This document shows, one piece after another, positions 9,501 to 17,966 of a DNA stretch of 64,000 nt. Each line of letters starts with the position of its first letter. Position 1 is the stretch's first letter. This DNA comes from Planctomycetota bacterium (GTDB taxonomy: Bacteria; Planctomycetota; UBA8108; UBA1146), in NCBI GenBank assembly GCA_014240375.1, contig JAAZXB010000003.1:130566-194565 (forward strand), written 5' to 3'. The translations under genes were made by a program, and so were the position numbers. The notes under the pieces were generated by a model. It did not search any database and was not told where the DNA came from. It saw only the letters and a list, made by a program, of their open reading frames with translations.

Positions 9501-10136
9501 TGCGTCGACTACCGATTCCACAAGTCCATTCATGAAGGCCACAGCCGCTTCCGATCCCCAGGCGGGAAAACTCCCGTCTCCGTTGATCAGGTTCATCAGC
9601 AATGCGGTGGGAACCAGCATCAGCAAGACCGTCAGGGCCAGCAGCGCAGTCATCGCCGTTGCAGGCTTCTTCCGCACCATCTGCATCTCCGTGGCACCCG
9701 TGAGCAGCAAATCATCCGCTCCGGTATCCCCCACCGTCTCGTCATCGGAGAAATCGAAGGATTCATCAAAGGAGAGCTCGTCGGTGTCGAGCACCGTCTC
9801 ATCTCCTACTCCTCCCAGGTCCAGTTCCATCTCCCCTTCGAGGATTCCACCGTCATCTTCGAGGAGACCCTCGATGTTGAGCACCGTTTCCTCGGAGGAA
9901 AGGTCCTCGAGTTCGAGGCCTCCATCGTCCAGCAATCCATCGGAAGATTCCGAAAGGACCACGGTCGGCTCGGTAGAACGGCTATTCTGAAAGGCCTCGA
10001 GGTCTCCTTTGCGGAAAACCACTTCGCCTCCATCATGCTCCGCCCGAATCTCCTGGTTACTCACCAGTCCTTGCAGTTCCTCTGCAGAGATTCCGAGCAT
10101 CGCAGCCGCTTGGTCAAAGTTCATGCGATCAGACAT
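9495..10136 (-). CDS. Helix-turn-helix protein with acidic linker and C-terminal membrane segment
   Basis: The first 50 residues look like a MerR/excisionase-type helix-turn-helix (MNFDQAAAMLGISAEELQGL, then VVFRKGDLEAF). An extremely acidic low-complexity linker (about 60-140, many D/E/G/S/L) leads to a transmembrane helix near 159-180 (TALLALTVLLMLVPTALLM) and a short tail. The protein could be a membrane-tethered DNA-binding regulator or use the HTH fold for protein contact; target unknown. ATG at 10136 is preferred (GGAAGG upstream); a longer frame to 10181 overlaps the upstream gene. It probably forms an operon with 10165-10557. Confidence 0.75.
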   Translation of the reverse strand: MSDRMNFDQAAAMLGISAEELQGLVSNQEIRAEHDGGEVVFRKGDLEAFQNSRSTEPTVVLSESSDGLLDDGGLELEDLSSEETVLNIEGLLEDDGGILEGEMELDLGGVGDETVLDTDELSFDESFDFSDDETVGDTGADDLLLTGATEMQMVRKKPATAMTALLALTVLLMLVPTALLMNLINGDGSFPAWGSEAAVAFMNGLVESVVDAF

Positions 10137-10154
10137 CGAATCGGACCTTCCCAT

Positions 10155-10182
10155 GGTGGTCGCACTATTTGTTGCGACCACC
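10155..10182 (-). other. 10-bp perfect hairpin at the junction of two genes
   Basis: Arms 10155-10164 and 10173-10182 (GGTGGTCGCA with its complement) enclose an 8-nt loop that contains the stop codon of the upstream gene. There is no T-run, so it is not a standard terminator. It may protect mRNA or affect coupling to the HTH gene, whose start lies about 20 bp further on. Confidence 0.6.
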
Positions 10183-10557
10183 CTTCTTCATTTCTTCAAC
10201 AGAGGGTTTTTGCTTGCCCTTGGCCGAGTAGGACTGAGGTACAAGGTCATAGGAGATATCACGAATACTGTACAGTTGGAAACCGTTCCCACTTTCGTAG
10301 CCGGTCCACAACCTCTTCGCGTTGGTATCCAGGATGGCAAGCCCTTCCGCCTGTCCTTTGCCCTGCATCACGAAAGAAGTCATGATGTACCCGTTACTGG
10401 AGCCACTGTCCTGACCGTAGGCCGCCTTCGACTCCGGTGGAGACATCCACAGTACGCCATTGGCACCCAGGGAGATCCCCAGCGCCAGCGCAAGCCAGAA
10501 TCGTCCGCCCAGCGGCGGTGAGGAGGAGGTTTGGTTCTGTGTTTGATTCCGTGTCAT
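10165..10557 (-). CDS. Small membrane-anchored or exported protein of unknown function
   Basis: 130 residues. A hydrophobic stretch at about 20-37 (FWLALALGISLGANGVLWM) could be a signal anchor or signal peptide. The remainder (about 50-108) reads as a single small domain with alternating beta-like segments (GYIMTSFVMQGKGQAEGLAI, then NAKRLWTGYESGNGFQLYSI), followed by a basic tail KKGGRNK. I do not recognise the family. ATG at 10557 follows AAAGGA. It lies just upstream of the HTH membrane gene and is probably co-transcribed with it. Confidence 0.7.
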   Translation of the reverse strand: MTRNQTQNQTSSSPPLGGRFWLALALGISLGANGVLWMSPPESKAAYGQDSGSSNGYIMTSFVMQGKGQAEGLAILDTNAKRLWTGYESGNGFQLYSIRDISYDLVPQSYSAKGKQKPSVEEMKKGGRNK

Positions 10558-10920
10558 GTCAGATTCCTTTCATCTGATTCACAAGACTTCTTTACTGCTG
10601 GATCCGACAAGCAGCAAATCTCCATTAACCGCGGTGGAACTGATGGTCACCCTCGCAACTCATCGGGCACCGACATCCCATGCATGATGCATCTGATGAC
10701 GCATCCTGATGACGCATCCTGATGACGCATCCTGATGACGCACCAGCGACGCACAGATTCAACACCATTTCGTCATTGTTTCTCGAATGGACTCTCGGGA
10801 AACCACGCGGCGAGAAAGGCCTGGATCTGGCTCCTTCCCCCCGAGTGTGGATTGTAGCCCAGAGCCGCCCATGGGCAAGGGGTCGCCAGGATCCGTCGCC
10901 AGGAACCGGCGACCAGAGGG
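10558..10920. other. Gap downstream of recG
   Basis: About 360 bp without a supportable gene. It holds the 13-bp repeat array at 10693-10744 and a small GC-rich inverted repeat (GTCGCC/GGCGAC) near 10885-10910 without a T-run. No tRNA or consensus promoter was found. Confidence 0.5.
10693..10744. repeat. 13-bp tandem repeat, four units
   Basis: Units of ctgatgacgcatc start at 10693, 10706, 10719 and 10732; the first three are perfect and the fourth ends in cac. It lies in the gap between recG and the small exported-protein gene. Confidence 0.93.
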
Positions 10921-12987
10921 TCAATCGGAGTGTGGTCCCAAATACCGGCCCAATCGTACGAGAAGAGAGCCCTGCGGTTCTTCTTCTCCCTCCTCCAACC
11001 GTTCTCCAGCGGCCCTTGCTAGTCCCTGAAATGCTGGAAGATCCTGCAGCGGCCTGGCCAGTAAGAATTCACTGCGACCACTCTGCCGCTCTCCGCTGAT
11101 ATCCCCTCCTCCTCTCAGGTGAAGATCTCGTTCGGCGAGCAGGAATCCGTCATCTTCGTCGAGGAAGGCCTGGAGTCGCTCAGCCGCCACCTGCGAGGAG
11201 GGCTCCGCACTGAAGAAACACCAGGATGGACGATCACTTCTACCGACCCGTCCTCTTAACTGATGCAATTGGGCCAGGCCAAATCGATCCGCTCCCTCGA
11301 TCCACAACACCGTCAATTCCGGCACATCGAGTCCCACCTCGACGATGCTGGTGGCGACCAGTACCGGAGACGAACCGTCCCGAAATTGCGCCATCGTCAA
11401 ATTTCGCTGATCGTGAGATAGTTTCCCGTGAAGAATCGAGATCCCCACATCCCCCAGCACCGTCTTCCTCAACTTCTGGGCCAGTTGTTCGACGCCGATC
11501 GGATCATCTCCGTCCCCATCCTCGATGCGCGGAACCACGAACATCACCCGGTTCCCACCCGCGATTTCCCGTTCGAGGAACTCCATCGCGTCGTTCATTT
11601 GATCCGCGTCGACCCGACGAGTCTTCACCTGGGGCCGACCAGGGGGGCGTTCGTCGATCCTCGACAGATCGAAGTCTCCGCGAAGAGCCAGCGCCAGACT
11701 CCGAGGAATCGGGGTCGCCGTCAGATGTAATCGGTGAACGTGATCCCCCTTCGAGGCCAGTAGTTGACGCTGCTGTACTCCGAACCGCTGCTCCTCATCG
11801 ACCACCACCAACGCAAGATCGTTGAACTTCACCGAGGATGAGAGCAACGCAGTGGTCCCCACTGCGATCAACACCTCTCCCAGGGTGATCGATTCCTTGA
11901 CATCGTCCTGGGTTCCTGTGATCACCTCGGCCACCTTGAGGCGTGATCCGTCCAGATATTTTTCCAGGGTGAGTCGGTGCTGCTCCGCCAGAGCGGTAGT
12001 GGGTGCGATCAGAACCGATTGGCGACCTGCCGCCGCCAGAGCCAGGATGGCCCAGATCGCCACCGCCGTCTTTCCGCTGCCCACATCTCCCTGAACCAGG
12101 CGCGCCATCGGAAAGCCCGCAGCCAGATCACCGCGAATCTCCTGCACCACCCGTTGCTGGGCTGTCGTCAGGGAGTAGGGAAGCCTGGCGAGAATTCTTT
12201 GCTCCACAGTGGCACTTACCGCCAGCGGATCGATCTCTCGAGCCTTCCGCCGAGCCCGCGTGCGAGCCTGCTGGATGGCGTGAAGATACAACTCGATGCG
12301 CGCCAGCCACGATCGACACGCTTCGCATTCGGCAGAACTGGCCGGCGAATGATATCCGCGGTAGATATCCAGCAGGTTTCTATCGCAACCGATGATCGCT
12401 GGCACCGCTTCATCGAAGGCCAGATCGGTGCGCTCGAAGATGCGCTGGATGGAACTGCGGATCAAAGCCTGGGAGAGTCCATCCGTAGATGGATACACCG
12501 CCACGATCTGGCCGTGCCCCGACGGAAGCGGTTCCCGTTGGTCGCAGCGGCTCAAGCTCGGATGTGCCACCACCGGGGTCTGAAAGCGGCGAATCGCTCC
12601 GGTAGCCCAACCCTGCCAGCGATCCCCGATCGGCGGGCAATAACGGGTGAACCAGTGGAGGGTCACCTCCTCCTCCGGCTCATCGGCGGGTCTCAGCCGG
12701 GCTTCCCAGCGACCACGTCCCGATGGGATCCACTCCGCGGGCGCATCGATGGTACCGAAAATACTCCTGCGGCCACCATCGGGAACATCTCGGATCTTAC
12801 CGTGCACGATCAAATCTTCATGGCGAGCAGGAAAGTGGTGCAGCAAGTCTCCAAGGGTCTCGAGGCCCAGCCGCTGAAATCGCTGGGCAGTGGCAGGACC
12901 GACCCCTTGCAGTTCCTGCAAGGGAGACTGTAGAGGATCAGGATCTAGCGCGGCCCGAGGAAGGGAATCAGGATTCGCCTCGTCCAT
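10921..12987 (-). CDS. recG: ATP-dependent DNA helicase RecG
   Basis: RecG remodels stalled forks and branch-migrates Holliday junctions. The N-terminal wedge/OB region includes a helix-hairpin-helix (LQGVGPATAQRFQRLGL). The helicase core has Walker A GDVGSGKTAVA near residue 304, motif II DEEQRFGVQQR, motif III TATPIPRS, and motif VI QLRGRVGRS. About 688 residues is the family length. ATG at 12987 follows GGAGG, 15 bp after the dnaA stop, so dnaA and recG are likely one operon. Confidence 0.96.
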   Translation of the reverse strand: MDEANPDSLPRAALDPDPLQSPLQELQGVGPATAQRFQRLGLETLGDLLHHFPARHEDLIVHGKIRDVPDGGRRSIFGTIDAPAEWIPSGRGRWEARLRPADEPEEEVTLHWFTRYCPPIGDRWQGWATGAIRRFQTPVVAHPSLSRCDQREPLPSGHGQIVAVYPSTDGLSQALIRSSIQRIFERTDLAFDEAVPAIIGCDRNLLDIYRGYHSPASSAECEACRSWLARIELYLHAIQQARTRARRKAREIDPLAVSATVEQRILARLPYSLTTAQQRVVQEIRGDLAAGFPMARLVQGDVGSGKTAVAIWAILALAAAGRQSVLIAPTTALAEQHRLTLEKYLDGSRLKVAEVITGTQDDVKESITLGEVLIAVGTTALLSSSVKFNDLALVVVDEEQRFGVQQRQLLASKGDHVHRLHLTATPIPRSLALALRGDFDLSRIDERPPGRPQVKTRRVDADQMNDAMEFLEREIAGGNRVMFVVPRIEDGDGDDPIGVEQLAQKLRKTVLGDVGISILHGKLSHDQRNLTMAQFRDGSSPVLVATSIVEVGLDVPELTVLWIEGADRFGLAQLHQLRGRVGRSDRPSWCFFSAEPSSQVAAERLQAFLDEDDGFLLAERDLHLRGGGDISGERQSGRSEFLLARPLQDLPAFQGLARAAGERLEEGEEEPQGSLLVRLGRYLGPHSD

Positions 12988-13002
12988 CGGGCCTCCAACC
13001 CA

Positions 13003-14421
13003 TCAACCACGAAGGTCCTTCACCGTTTTATCGATCTCGGCACGGAGTCCCGGATCGGTAGAGATCTCCTTCTGGATCCTACGGAACGAACTACTGACGG
13101 TCGAATGGGTTCGTCCCCCCATCTTCTCGCCAATTTCGACCAGCGAATGATCGGTCAATATCCTCGCGAGATAGGTCGCAACATGTCTCGCCCTCGAGGT
13201 ACTTCGTGTTTTCGATCTCGATACGATCTCTTCGGGAGGAACACCCCAGCGCCGGCCGATTTTATCGATGATGATGTCGATGGTAATCCTTCTCTGAAGT
13301 GTGATCGTGATCGGATCCAGAATCGCTCTCGCTTGCGAGAGGGAGACCGCCGAGCTGGACAGTTCACACTCTGCGACTACCCGCACCAGGGCACCCAACA
13401 ACTCACGGCTGCTGTTCCTCACCTCCCCAGCGATGTGGTGGATCACTTCCTCGGGAACATGAACTCCACCGCGCACGACTTCCTGTCTCAGAATCGAAAT
13501 TCTGGTCTGCTGATCAGGAGGGTCGACCAACACAACCAAGCCTGCCGAAAACCGACTCTTCAACTGTTGATGAAGGCCATCCAACTTCCGGGGAGGAACA
13601 TCACAAGCCAACAAAACCTGCCCCCCCTGTTGACCGATCGCATCCACCGTTTCCAGGAGCTCCTGCTGACAACTCTTCTTTCCTGCGAAAGCCTGGACGT
13701 CATCGATGGCGAGGACCCTCAACTCCCGAAATCTCTTTCTGAACTGATGAACAGTTTTTTGCTGCAGAGCTAGAATGAACTGATGCACGAAATGTTCGGC
13801 GGGAAGATATCTCATCCGTCGTTCCCCCTGGATGAAGAACTGCCGGGTGATCGCTTGCAGAAGGTGTGTCTTTCCCAACCCACATCCGCCATGGAGGAAC
13901 AGTGGATTGTAGGAGATCCCTGGAGTCCGTAGCACTTCCTGGGCCGCTGAATAAGCCACTTGATTGGCCTGCCCCACCACAAATCGATCGAGCGTATGAT
14001 CGCGGCGCAGTCCCTCGGGTCGGCGGGTCAACACCCCGTCCAGAGGACTCGTCGCCACTGCGATGTCCGGAGCGGTCGCTGTGGTCCCTGCTACCGTCAA
14101 GGGTGGGCCCTCTGGGCCCTCGGGGCCCTCTGGGCCGCCCAGCGGGAGTTGCCGTAGTTCCGTCGTCACCTCGGCAGGAGCGGTGCTCGCGAGTCGCAGT
14201 TGAACCGAGTCGAGGCCCAATTTCCGGACTTCAGACTGCAATACATCTTTGAAATCGTTTCCGATTTTCTCAAGCGTGAAACGGCTCTCCAGATGCAGTT
14301 GGAGCACTCCTGCATCCACCACCACGGGTGTGAGCCGTCGAAACCATCTTCCCATCAGGGCATCCCCGATGATGGGAGTGATGGCCGCACGGAGATGATC
14401 CCAGTGCAGATCTGCGTTCAT
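13003..14421 (-). CDS. dnaA: Chromosomal replication initiator DnaA
   Basis: DnaA is the AAA+ ATPase that opens the origin. Domain I occupies about residues 1-85. The linker contains a collagen-like run (GGPEGPEGPEGPPL). Domain III has Walker A GGCGLGKTHLLQAI and the Walker B region VLAIDDVQAFAGKK. Domain IV carries the box-binding signature as GGRTHSTVSSSFRRI, where the usual form is GGRDHTTV; the Asp is replaced by Thr, which may alter box specificity. ATG at 14421 (MNADLHWDHLRAAI) follows CAGGAAA and gives 472 residues; a longer frame to 14499 adds unconserved sequence. Confidence 0.95.
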   Translation of the reverse strand: MNADLHWDHLRAAITPIIGDALMGRWFRRLTPVVVDAGVLQLHLESRFTLEKIGNDFKDVLQSEVRKLGLDSVQLRLASTAPAEVTTELRQLPLGGPEGPEGPEGPPLTVAGTTATAPDIAVATSPLDGVLTRRPEGLRRDHTLDRFVVGQANQVAYSAAQEVLRTPGISYNPLFLHGGCGLGKTHLLQAITRQFFIQGERRMRYLPAEHFVHQFILALQQKTVHQFRKRFRELRVLAIDDVQAFAGKKSCQQELLETVDAIGQQGGQVLLACDVPPRKLDGLHQQLKSRFSAGLVVLVDPPDQQTRISILRQEVVRGGVHVPEEVIHHIAGEVRNSSRELLGALVRVVAECELSSSAVSLSQARAILDPITITLQRRITIDIIIDKIGRRWGVPPEEIVSRSKTRSTSRARHVATYLARILTDHSLVEIGEKMGGRTHSTVSSSFRRIQKEISTDPGLRAEIDKTVKDLRG

Positions 14422-15070
14422 GGAAGTATTTTCCTGAGCGCTCAACCTATTCCCCCCCCATTCAAAAATACGAAGCATCCACGCATCCGCATCTCCCACT
14501 CGTGGTCCCGCATGTCAACGGTCACTCAACGAGTTGAAACACGATGAAGACGTCGAATCGAACCACTGAAAACTACATTTCAAGTCACCATGTGGCACCG
14601 ATACGACAAACTCAAACACACTCTGCTCGAACCATCGGATGTCTCCGATGCAAGATCTAATTTGACCGCTCCATCATCACAGATGATCAAAACGGACCTG
14701 CAGATTTACCTGAAGAACTCCTACAGTGTCCGACGTCAGAAGACATCAGACTGTCAGCGGATGCGGACCCGGATTCGATCCGCACCTGGGCGAATCTCCT
14801 CCATCGACTTTTACAGTCGATCATGCATCGTATTATTCCTGCCGGATGACAGGATCGGAGTCACTTCAAGAACAAATCTGCCGGAGGGGAAAGGAACTCC
14901 CGATCGCAACGGAAGTTCATCAAGATCACACCTCCACGGCAGCGTCCGACCGTAGCAAAGCCAGACTCATCTCGCAAGGGTGGCGCATCGATGTGATCTG
15001 AAATTGATGGGGAAGAGTAGCGTTACCAGAGGGTCGTCAATTCAACAAAGAAGCACGCTTGAAAAGGCAG
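14422..15070. other. Non-coding block upstream of dnaA
   Basis: About 650 bp, more AT-rich than its neighbours and with no credible gene. On the minus strand TTGACA (14513-14518) could be a -35 box for dnaA, but the -10 is poor. Short perfect hairpins are seen at 14633-14650 (CATCGGA/TCCGATG) and 14673-14687 (ATCATC/GATGAT), with others around 14755-14790. No TTATNCACA-type DnaA box was found by eye. It may hold dnaA control elements, a structured RNA or a divergent origin. Confidence 0.5.
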
Positions 15071-15919
15071 TTATCGGCCTGAGTGTGCTGACTCACCGCG
15101 CAACTTGTACTGATCCAGAATCCACATCCGCTGCTGCTCGTATAGACGTCGCTGTTGCTGGACCCACTGGTGCCAGCGTTGGCTTTGTTGTGCCCTTTTT
15201 GCTGACCGTTTCTGCGAATCCCAAGAATACTCACCGGAGATCCCGCTGATGTTCACGATCAACTGCCATGAAAGTTTACGAACCCACCGATTGTCTGCGG
15301 AGAGTCCTTCCAGAGCCACATCTACACTGCTGAAATGGGGAGTCTTGAGCAAAATCCTCAGCGCCGAAATCCTCGCCAGATCGAAGGAGGAGCGGGCCAC
15401 GGGGATCACAAAGGGAATCACAGCGGGGCCCACCGTCGCCAGCCGTTGTTCGGCTCGAGAACGATTTCGGGCACGTTGGCGCTGTAGTTCCTCGACCCAT
15501 TCCTTTACCTGTTGGATCTTACGGCCCGACAACTCGGGGAGTTCCGCTGGCAATTTCACCCCGGAATCCGCCCTGGGCAGCAGTAGTGGCGACCGAGTCT
15601 TCTTCTGCGGGGGGACCACTGGCGTAACCGGTGGAACTGGCTGCTGGCGATCAGAATCCGTGGAATCGCTGGCAGAAGGACCGAGCCGGCCATTTTTCTC
15701 GATGGAGCGGACCGTCGAGTTGGGGATCTGCATCGTCCCCAATCCACCGATCTGCAGCACCAGACGCGTCGTGTTCTGATCGAGAATCAGTCCATCGATA
15801 CGACTTCCATTGACCAGCAGCACCGTATCCCCCTTCAGGGGGGTGGGCAGCAGCGATCCCAGCAGCAGCAGTAGTAGTATCATGCTGCGGTGACCGTCAT
15901 CGTCTCGTTTCTCACTCAT
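15071..15919 (-). CDS. Secreted protein with small N-terminal beta module and HEAT-like helical region
   Basis: A signal peptide covers about residues 1-30 (MILLLLLLGSLLPTPLKG). Residues about 31-75 form a compact beta module (DTVLLVNGSRIDGLI..., ending MQIPNSTVRSI). The same kind of module begins both peptidases at 55-59 kb. A Pro/Ser-rich linker (about 75-125) leads to helical repeats resembling HEAT units (DLARISALRILLKTPHFSS, then DNRWVRKLSWQLI), and a basic tail. Function unknown. The ATG overlaps the mnmD stop (ATGA), so it is translationally coupled as the last gene of the tatC-cinA-mnmD set. Confidence 0.75.
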   Translation of the reverse strand: MSEKRDDDGHRSMILLLLLLGSLLPTPLKGDTVLLVNGSRIDGLILDQNTTRLVLQIGGLGTMQIPNSTVRSIEKNGRLGPSASDSTDSDRQQPVPPVTPVVPPQKKTRSPLLLPRADSGVKLPAELPELSGRKIQQVKEWVEELQRQRARNRSRAEQRLATVGPAVIPFVIPVARSSFDLARISALRILLKTPHFSSVDVALEGLSADNRWVRKLSWQLIVNISGISGEYSWDSQKRSAKRAQQSQRWHQWVQQQRRLYEQQRMWILDQYKLRGESAHSGR

Positions 15920-16671
15920 CGCTGCTCTTCTTCCTGTCCTGAGCGGACCTGACGCGCCAATTTTCGTTGCAACTTCTCATCGAGAGGAGGCAACGGCGGC
16001 CGCACCACACCAGCACTCGCCACGGTACCCGAGGACTTCATCCCGACCGCCGGACCGAGGCCAATTTGCCACCCCGATCGGAGTAAAGAGAGTCGAATCC
16101 TGCGGGCCGAACTGTACGTAGAGAGTATACCACCCTCGACCATCCGATTTCGGACGGCACCGAGGAAACCGGCTCTCCAGGGCCCAGGATTGCGTTTTGG
16201 AGAGAAGGGATCGAGAAATACAGCATCGAATCGGCCTTCCACCGTGTCGATCAGCTGCTCCGCCTCACCGACCATCAGGGTCAGCCGTAACCCGGGTTCG
16301 ATCCACCGTCGCTGATCGACCAGGTGGTGCAACATCACCGACAGCCGTGCCTCGGGCAAAGCCCGGAAGAACGGCTTCAACTGCTGCTGATCCAGCAGAT
16401 CCCGTTCCAGGGATACGATCTCGATGGCCGCCCCAGGTGCCTTCCGCTGGATGTCATGGATCGTCCAGCCGAGATTGGTGCCGAGGCCAAAACCGATGTC
16501 GAGAATTCGAACCTGACCTTGAACGAGCGCAGTCCGGGCCACCCGGCACGGTTCGATGAACCTGTACCTCGCCTCGAGGTGAGCCCCACTGAGAGAGTGG
16601 TAATGCTCGCCCATCTCACGATGAAAGAGGGTCGCTGAACCGTCCCCGGTCAGGATTCCAGATTGGGCCAC
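15916..16671 (-). CDS. mnmD: MnmC-type tRNA methyltransferase domain protein (MnmD-like)
   Basis: The SAM-binding motif ILDIGFGLGTN and the signature FDAVFLDPFSPKRNPGPW place it in the DUF752 family. In bifunctional MnmC this domain methylates the aminomethyl group of the wobble uridine to give mnm5s2U; stand-alone versions are called MnmD. No FAD oxidase domain is fused here. GTG at 16671 (VAQSGILTGDGSATL) is chosen because GGAG lies nine bases upstream and the conserved TGDGSATL follows; the longer frame to 16764 lacks support. It overlaps the cinA 3' end by about 20 bp. Confidence 0.8.
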   Translation of the reverse strand: MAQSGILTGDGSATLFHREMGEHYHSLSGAHLEARYRFIEPCRVARTALVQGQVRILDIGFGLGTNLGWTIHDIQRKAPGAAIEIVSLERDLLDQQQLKPFFRALPEARLSVMLHHLVDQRRWIEPGLRLTLMVGEAEQLIDTVEGRFDAVFLDPFSPKRNPGPWRAGFLGAVRNRMVEGGILSTYSSARRIRLSLLRSGWQIGLGPAVGMKSSGTVASAGVVRPPLPPLDEKLQRKLARQVRSGQEEEQR

Positions 16672-17924
16672 CGGTGGATCTCCTGTCCTCGCAACGTCGC
16701 CAGCAATACATGGAGAGCGTACTGGGTCGCCACTTCTCGGATCCGCTGACGATTTCCCTTCCACTGGTATCGGTGCGATCGGACCCCTGCTGCGCTGGCC
16801 AACCCCATCCAGACGGTACCCACCGGAGTCTTGTGAGTGCCACCACTAGGTCCGGCCACACCGCTGACCGACAGCGCCACATCGGCACCGCTTCGCTCCC
16901 GCGCCGCTGCCGCCATCGCTTCCACCACCTCGCCACTGACCGCTCCGAAGTCATCGATCATCGATGGCTCCACCGCCAGTTCGCTCACCTTCATCGAATT
17001 CGAATAGCAGTTCCATCCGCCGACAAACATCTCACTGGATCGGGGTACATCGGTGATCTTCGTCGAAATCATTCCGCCGGTACAGGATTCGGCCAGCGCT
17101 ACTGATTGCCCGGAAGTACGAGCGGCCTCGACCAGATGCCCCTCGGTTCCGATCCCTCCGCAGCCAGAAAAGCGTGATTGATACCGCCTGGAAGCAGCCT
17201 CCCGGAGCGACACTCCCGCCGGCAATCTCACTTCGATCTGTGTCGTTCCTTTGACACAGATGTGATGTAGATCCGCACGACCCATCTGCTCCACGATCCA
17301 TTCATCCAGTTTAGATTCGGGCACAGCGATGAACTCGAGGATCTCGCCTTCGGTGTCATCGACGGCTCTCGCTCTCGCCCAGGGGAGCAGGTGACGCTGT
17401 ACCATCGCATTGAACTCGACCGGAACTCCGGGCAGGGCAAAGAAAATCCCCCCCCCTGGAAGTACTGTCTTCAATCCCGGTGCCGAGCCATGATCATTTT
17501 CGAGCCACTCGCTACCCTTTGGACGAAATGCCTGGTTTCGATTATTGCTCGATGGCGAGACACCTCGGTCTTCGAGGAAGGTGCGGATCCGCTGCCAGCA
17601 ATCGGGGTCTTGCTCGAGTGGAACTCCGACGGCATCGGCGATCTCTTGACGAGTACGATCATCCGCAGTCGGACCGAGACCTCCGCTGATGATGATCACC
17701 TCTGTAGCGGTGGGAGGATCTTTCAAGGCGGTTGCCAACTCTCCCGGAGTGTCTCCAACGGAGAGATGCCATGCCACCTCGAATCCCAAGGGAGTCAGCA
17801 GGCTCGAGATGGTGCGACCGTGACACTCCTGGATCCTGCCCTCGAGGATCTCATCTCCTACCGCAATGACTCCGACACGAATATGGCCTGGTTGCGAGAT
17901 CTCATTCGCATCCGCCTCCATCAT
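16650..17924 (-). CDS. cinA: CinA-like protein: molybdopterin-binding-type domain plus nicotinamide-nucleotide amidase domain
   Basis: The N-terminal half is a MoCF-biosynthesis-like domain (VGVIAVGDEILEGRIQECHG, GGLGPTADDRTRQ, ALPGVPVEF). The C-terminal half is the CinA/PncC amidase domain (LAESCTGGMISTKITDVPRSS, YSNSMKVSELAV, GVAGPSGGTHKTPVGTV). The amidase recycles NMN to nicotinate mononucleotide; the N-terminal domain of such proteins can have ADP-ribose pyrophosphatase activity. About 424 residues is usual. ATG at 17924 follows a GGAG; GTG at 17933 is an alternative. It lies between tatC and mnmD. Confidence 0.92.
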   Translation of the reverse strand: MMEADANEISQPGHIRVGVIAVGDEILEGRIQECHGRTISSLLTPLGFEVAWHLSVGDTPGELATALKDPPTATEVIIISGGLGPTADDRTRQEIADAVGVPLEQDPDCWQRIRTFLEDRGVSPSSNNRNQAFRPKGSEWLENDHGSAPGLKTVLPGGGIFFALPGVPVEFNAMVQRHLLPWARARAVDDTEGEILEFIAVPESKLDEWIVEQMGRADLHHICVKGTTQIEVRLPAGVSLREAASRRYQSRFSGCGGIGTEGHLVEAARTSGQSVALAESCTGGMISTKITDVPRSSEMFVGGWNCYSNSMKVSELAVEPSMIDDFGAVSGEVVEAMAAAARERSGADVALSVSGVAGPSGGTHKTPVGTVWMGLASAAGVRSHRYQWKGNRQRIREVATQYALHVLLATLRGQEIHRWPNLES

Positions 17925-17966
17925 CGCATCCACTCCATTCCGTTCACCCAGTTCACCCGCGCTCCC

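Noticed and set aside
7174-10744. Short direct repeats considered as a CRISPR array
   Set aside because: Units are contiguous with no spacers, only 13-14 bp long, and no cas genes are present.
14765-14795. tRNA T-arm-like sequence (GATTCGATCC)
   Set aside because: The flanks do not form a T-stem, and no acceptor, D or anticodon arms can be built around it.
14590-14955. 121-codon plus-strand frame upstream of dnaA
   Set aside because: No ribosome site, no domain and a composition unlike neighbouring genes; another frame overlaps it.
14422-15070. Searched for DnaA boxes (TTATNCACA) next to dnaA
   Set aside because: No match by eye on either strand; an origin cannot be claimed without skew or motif data.
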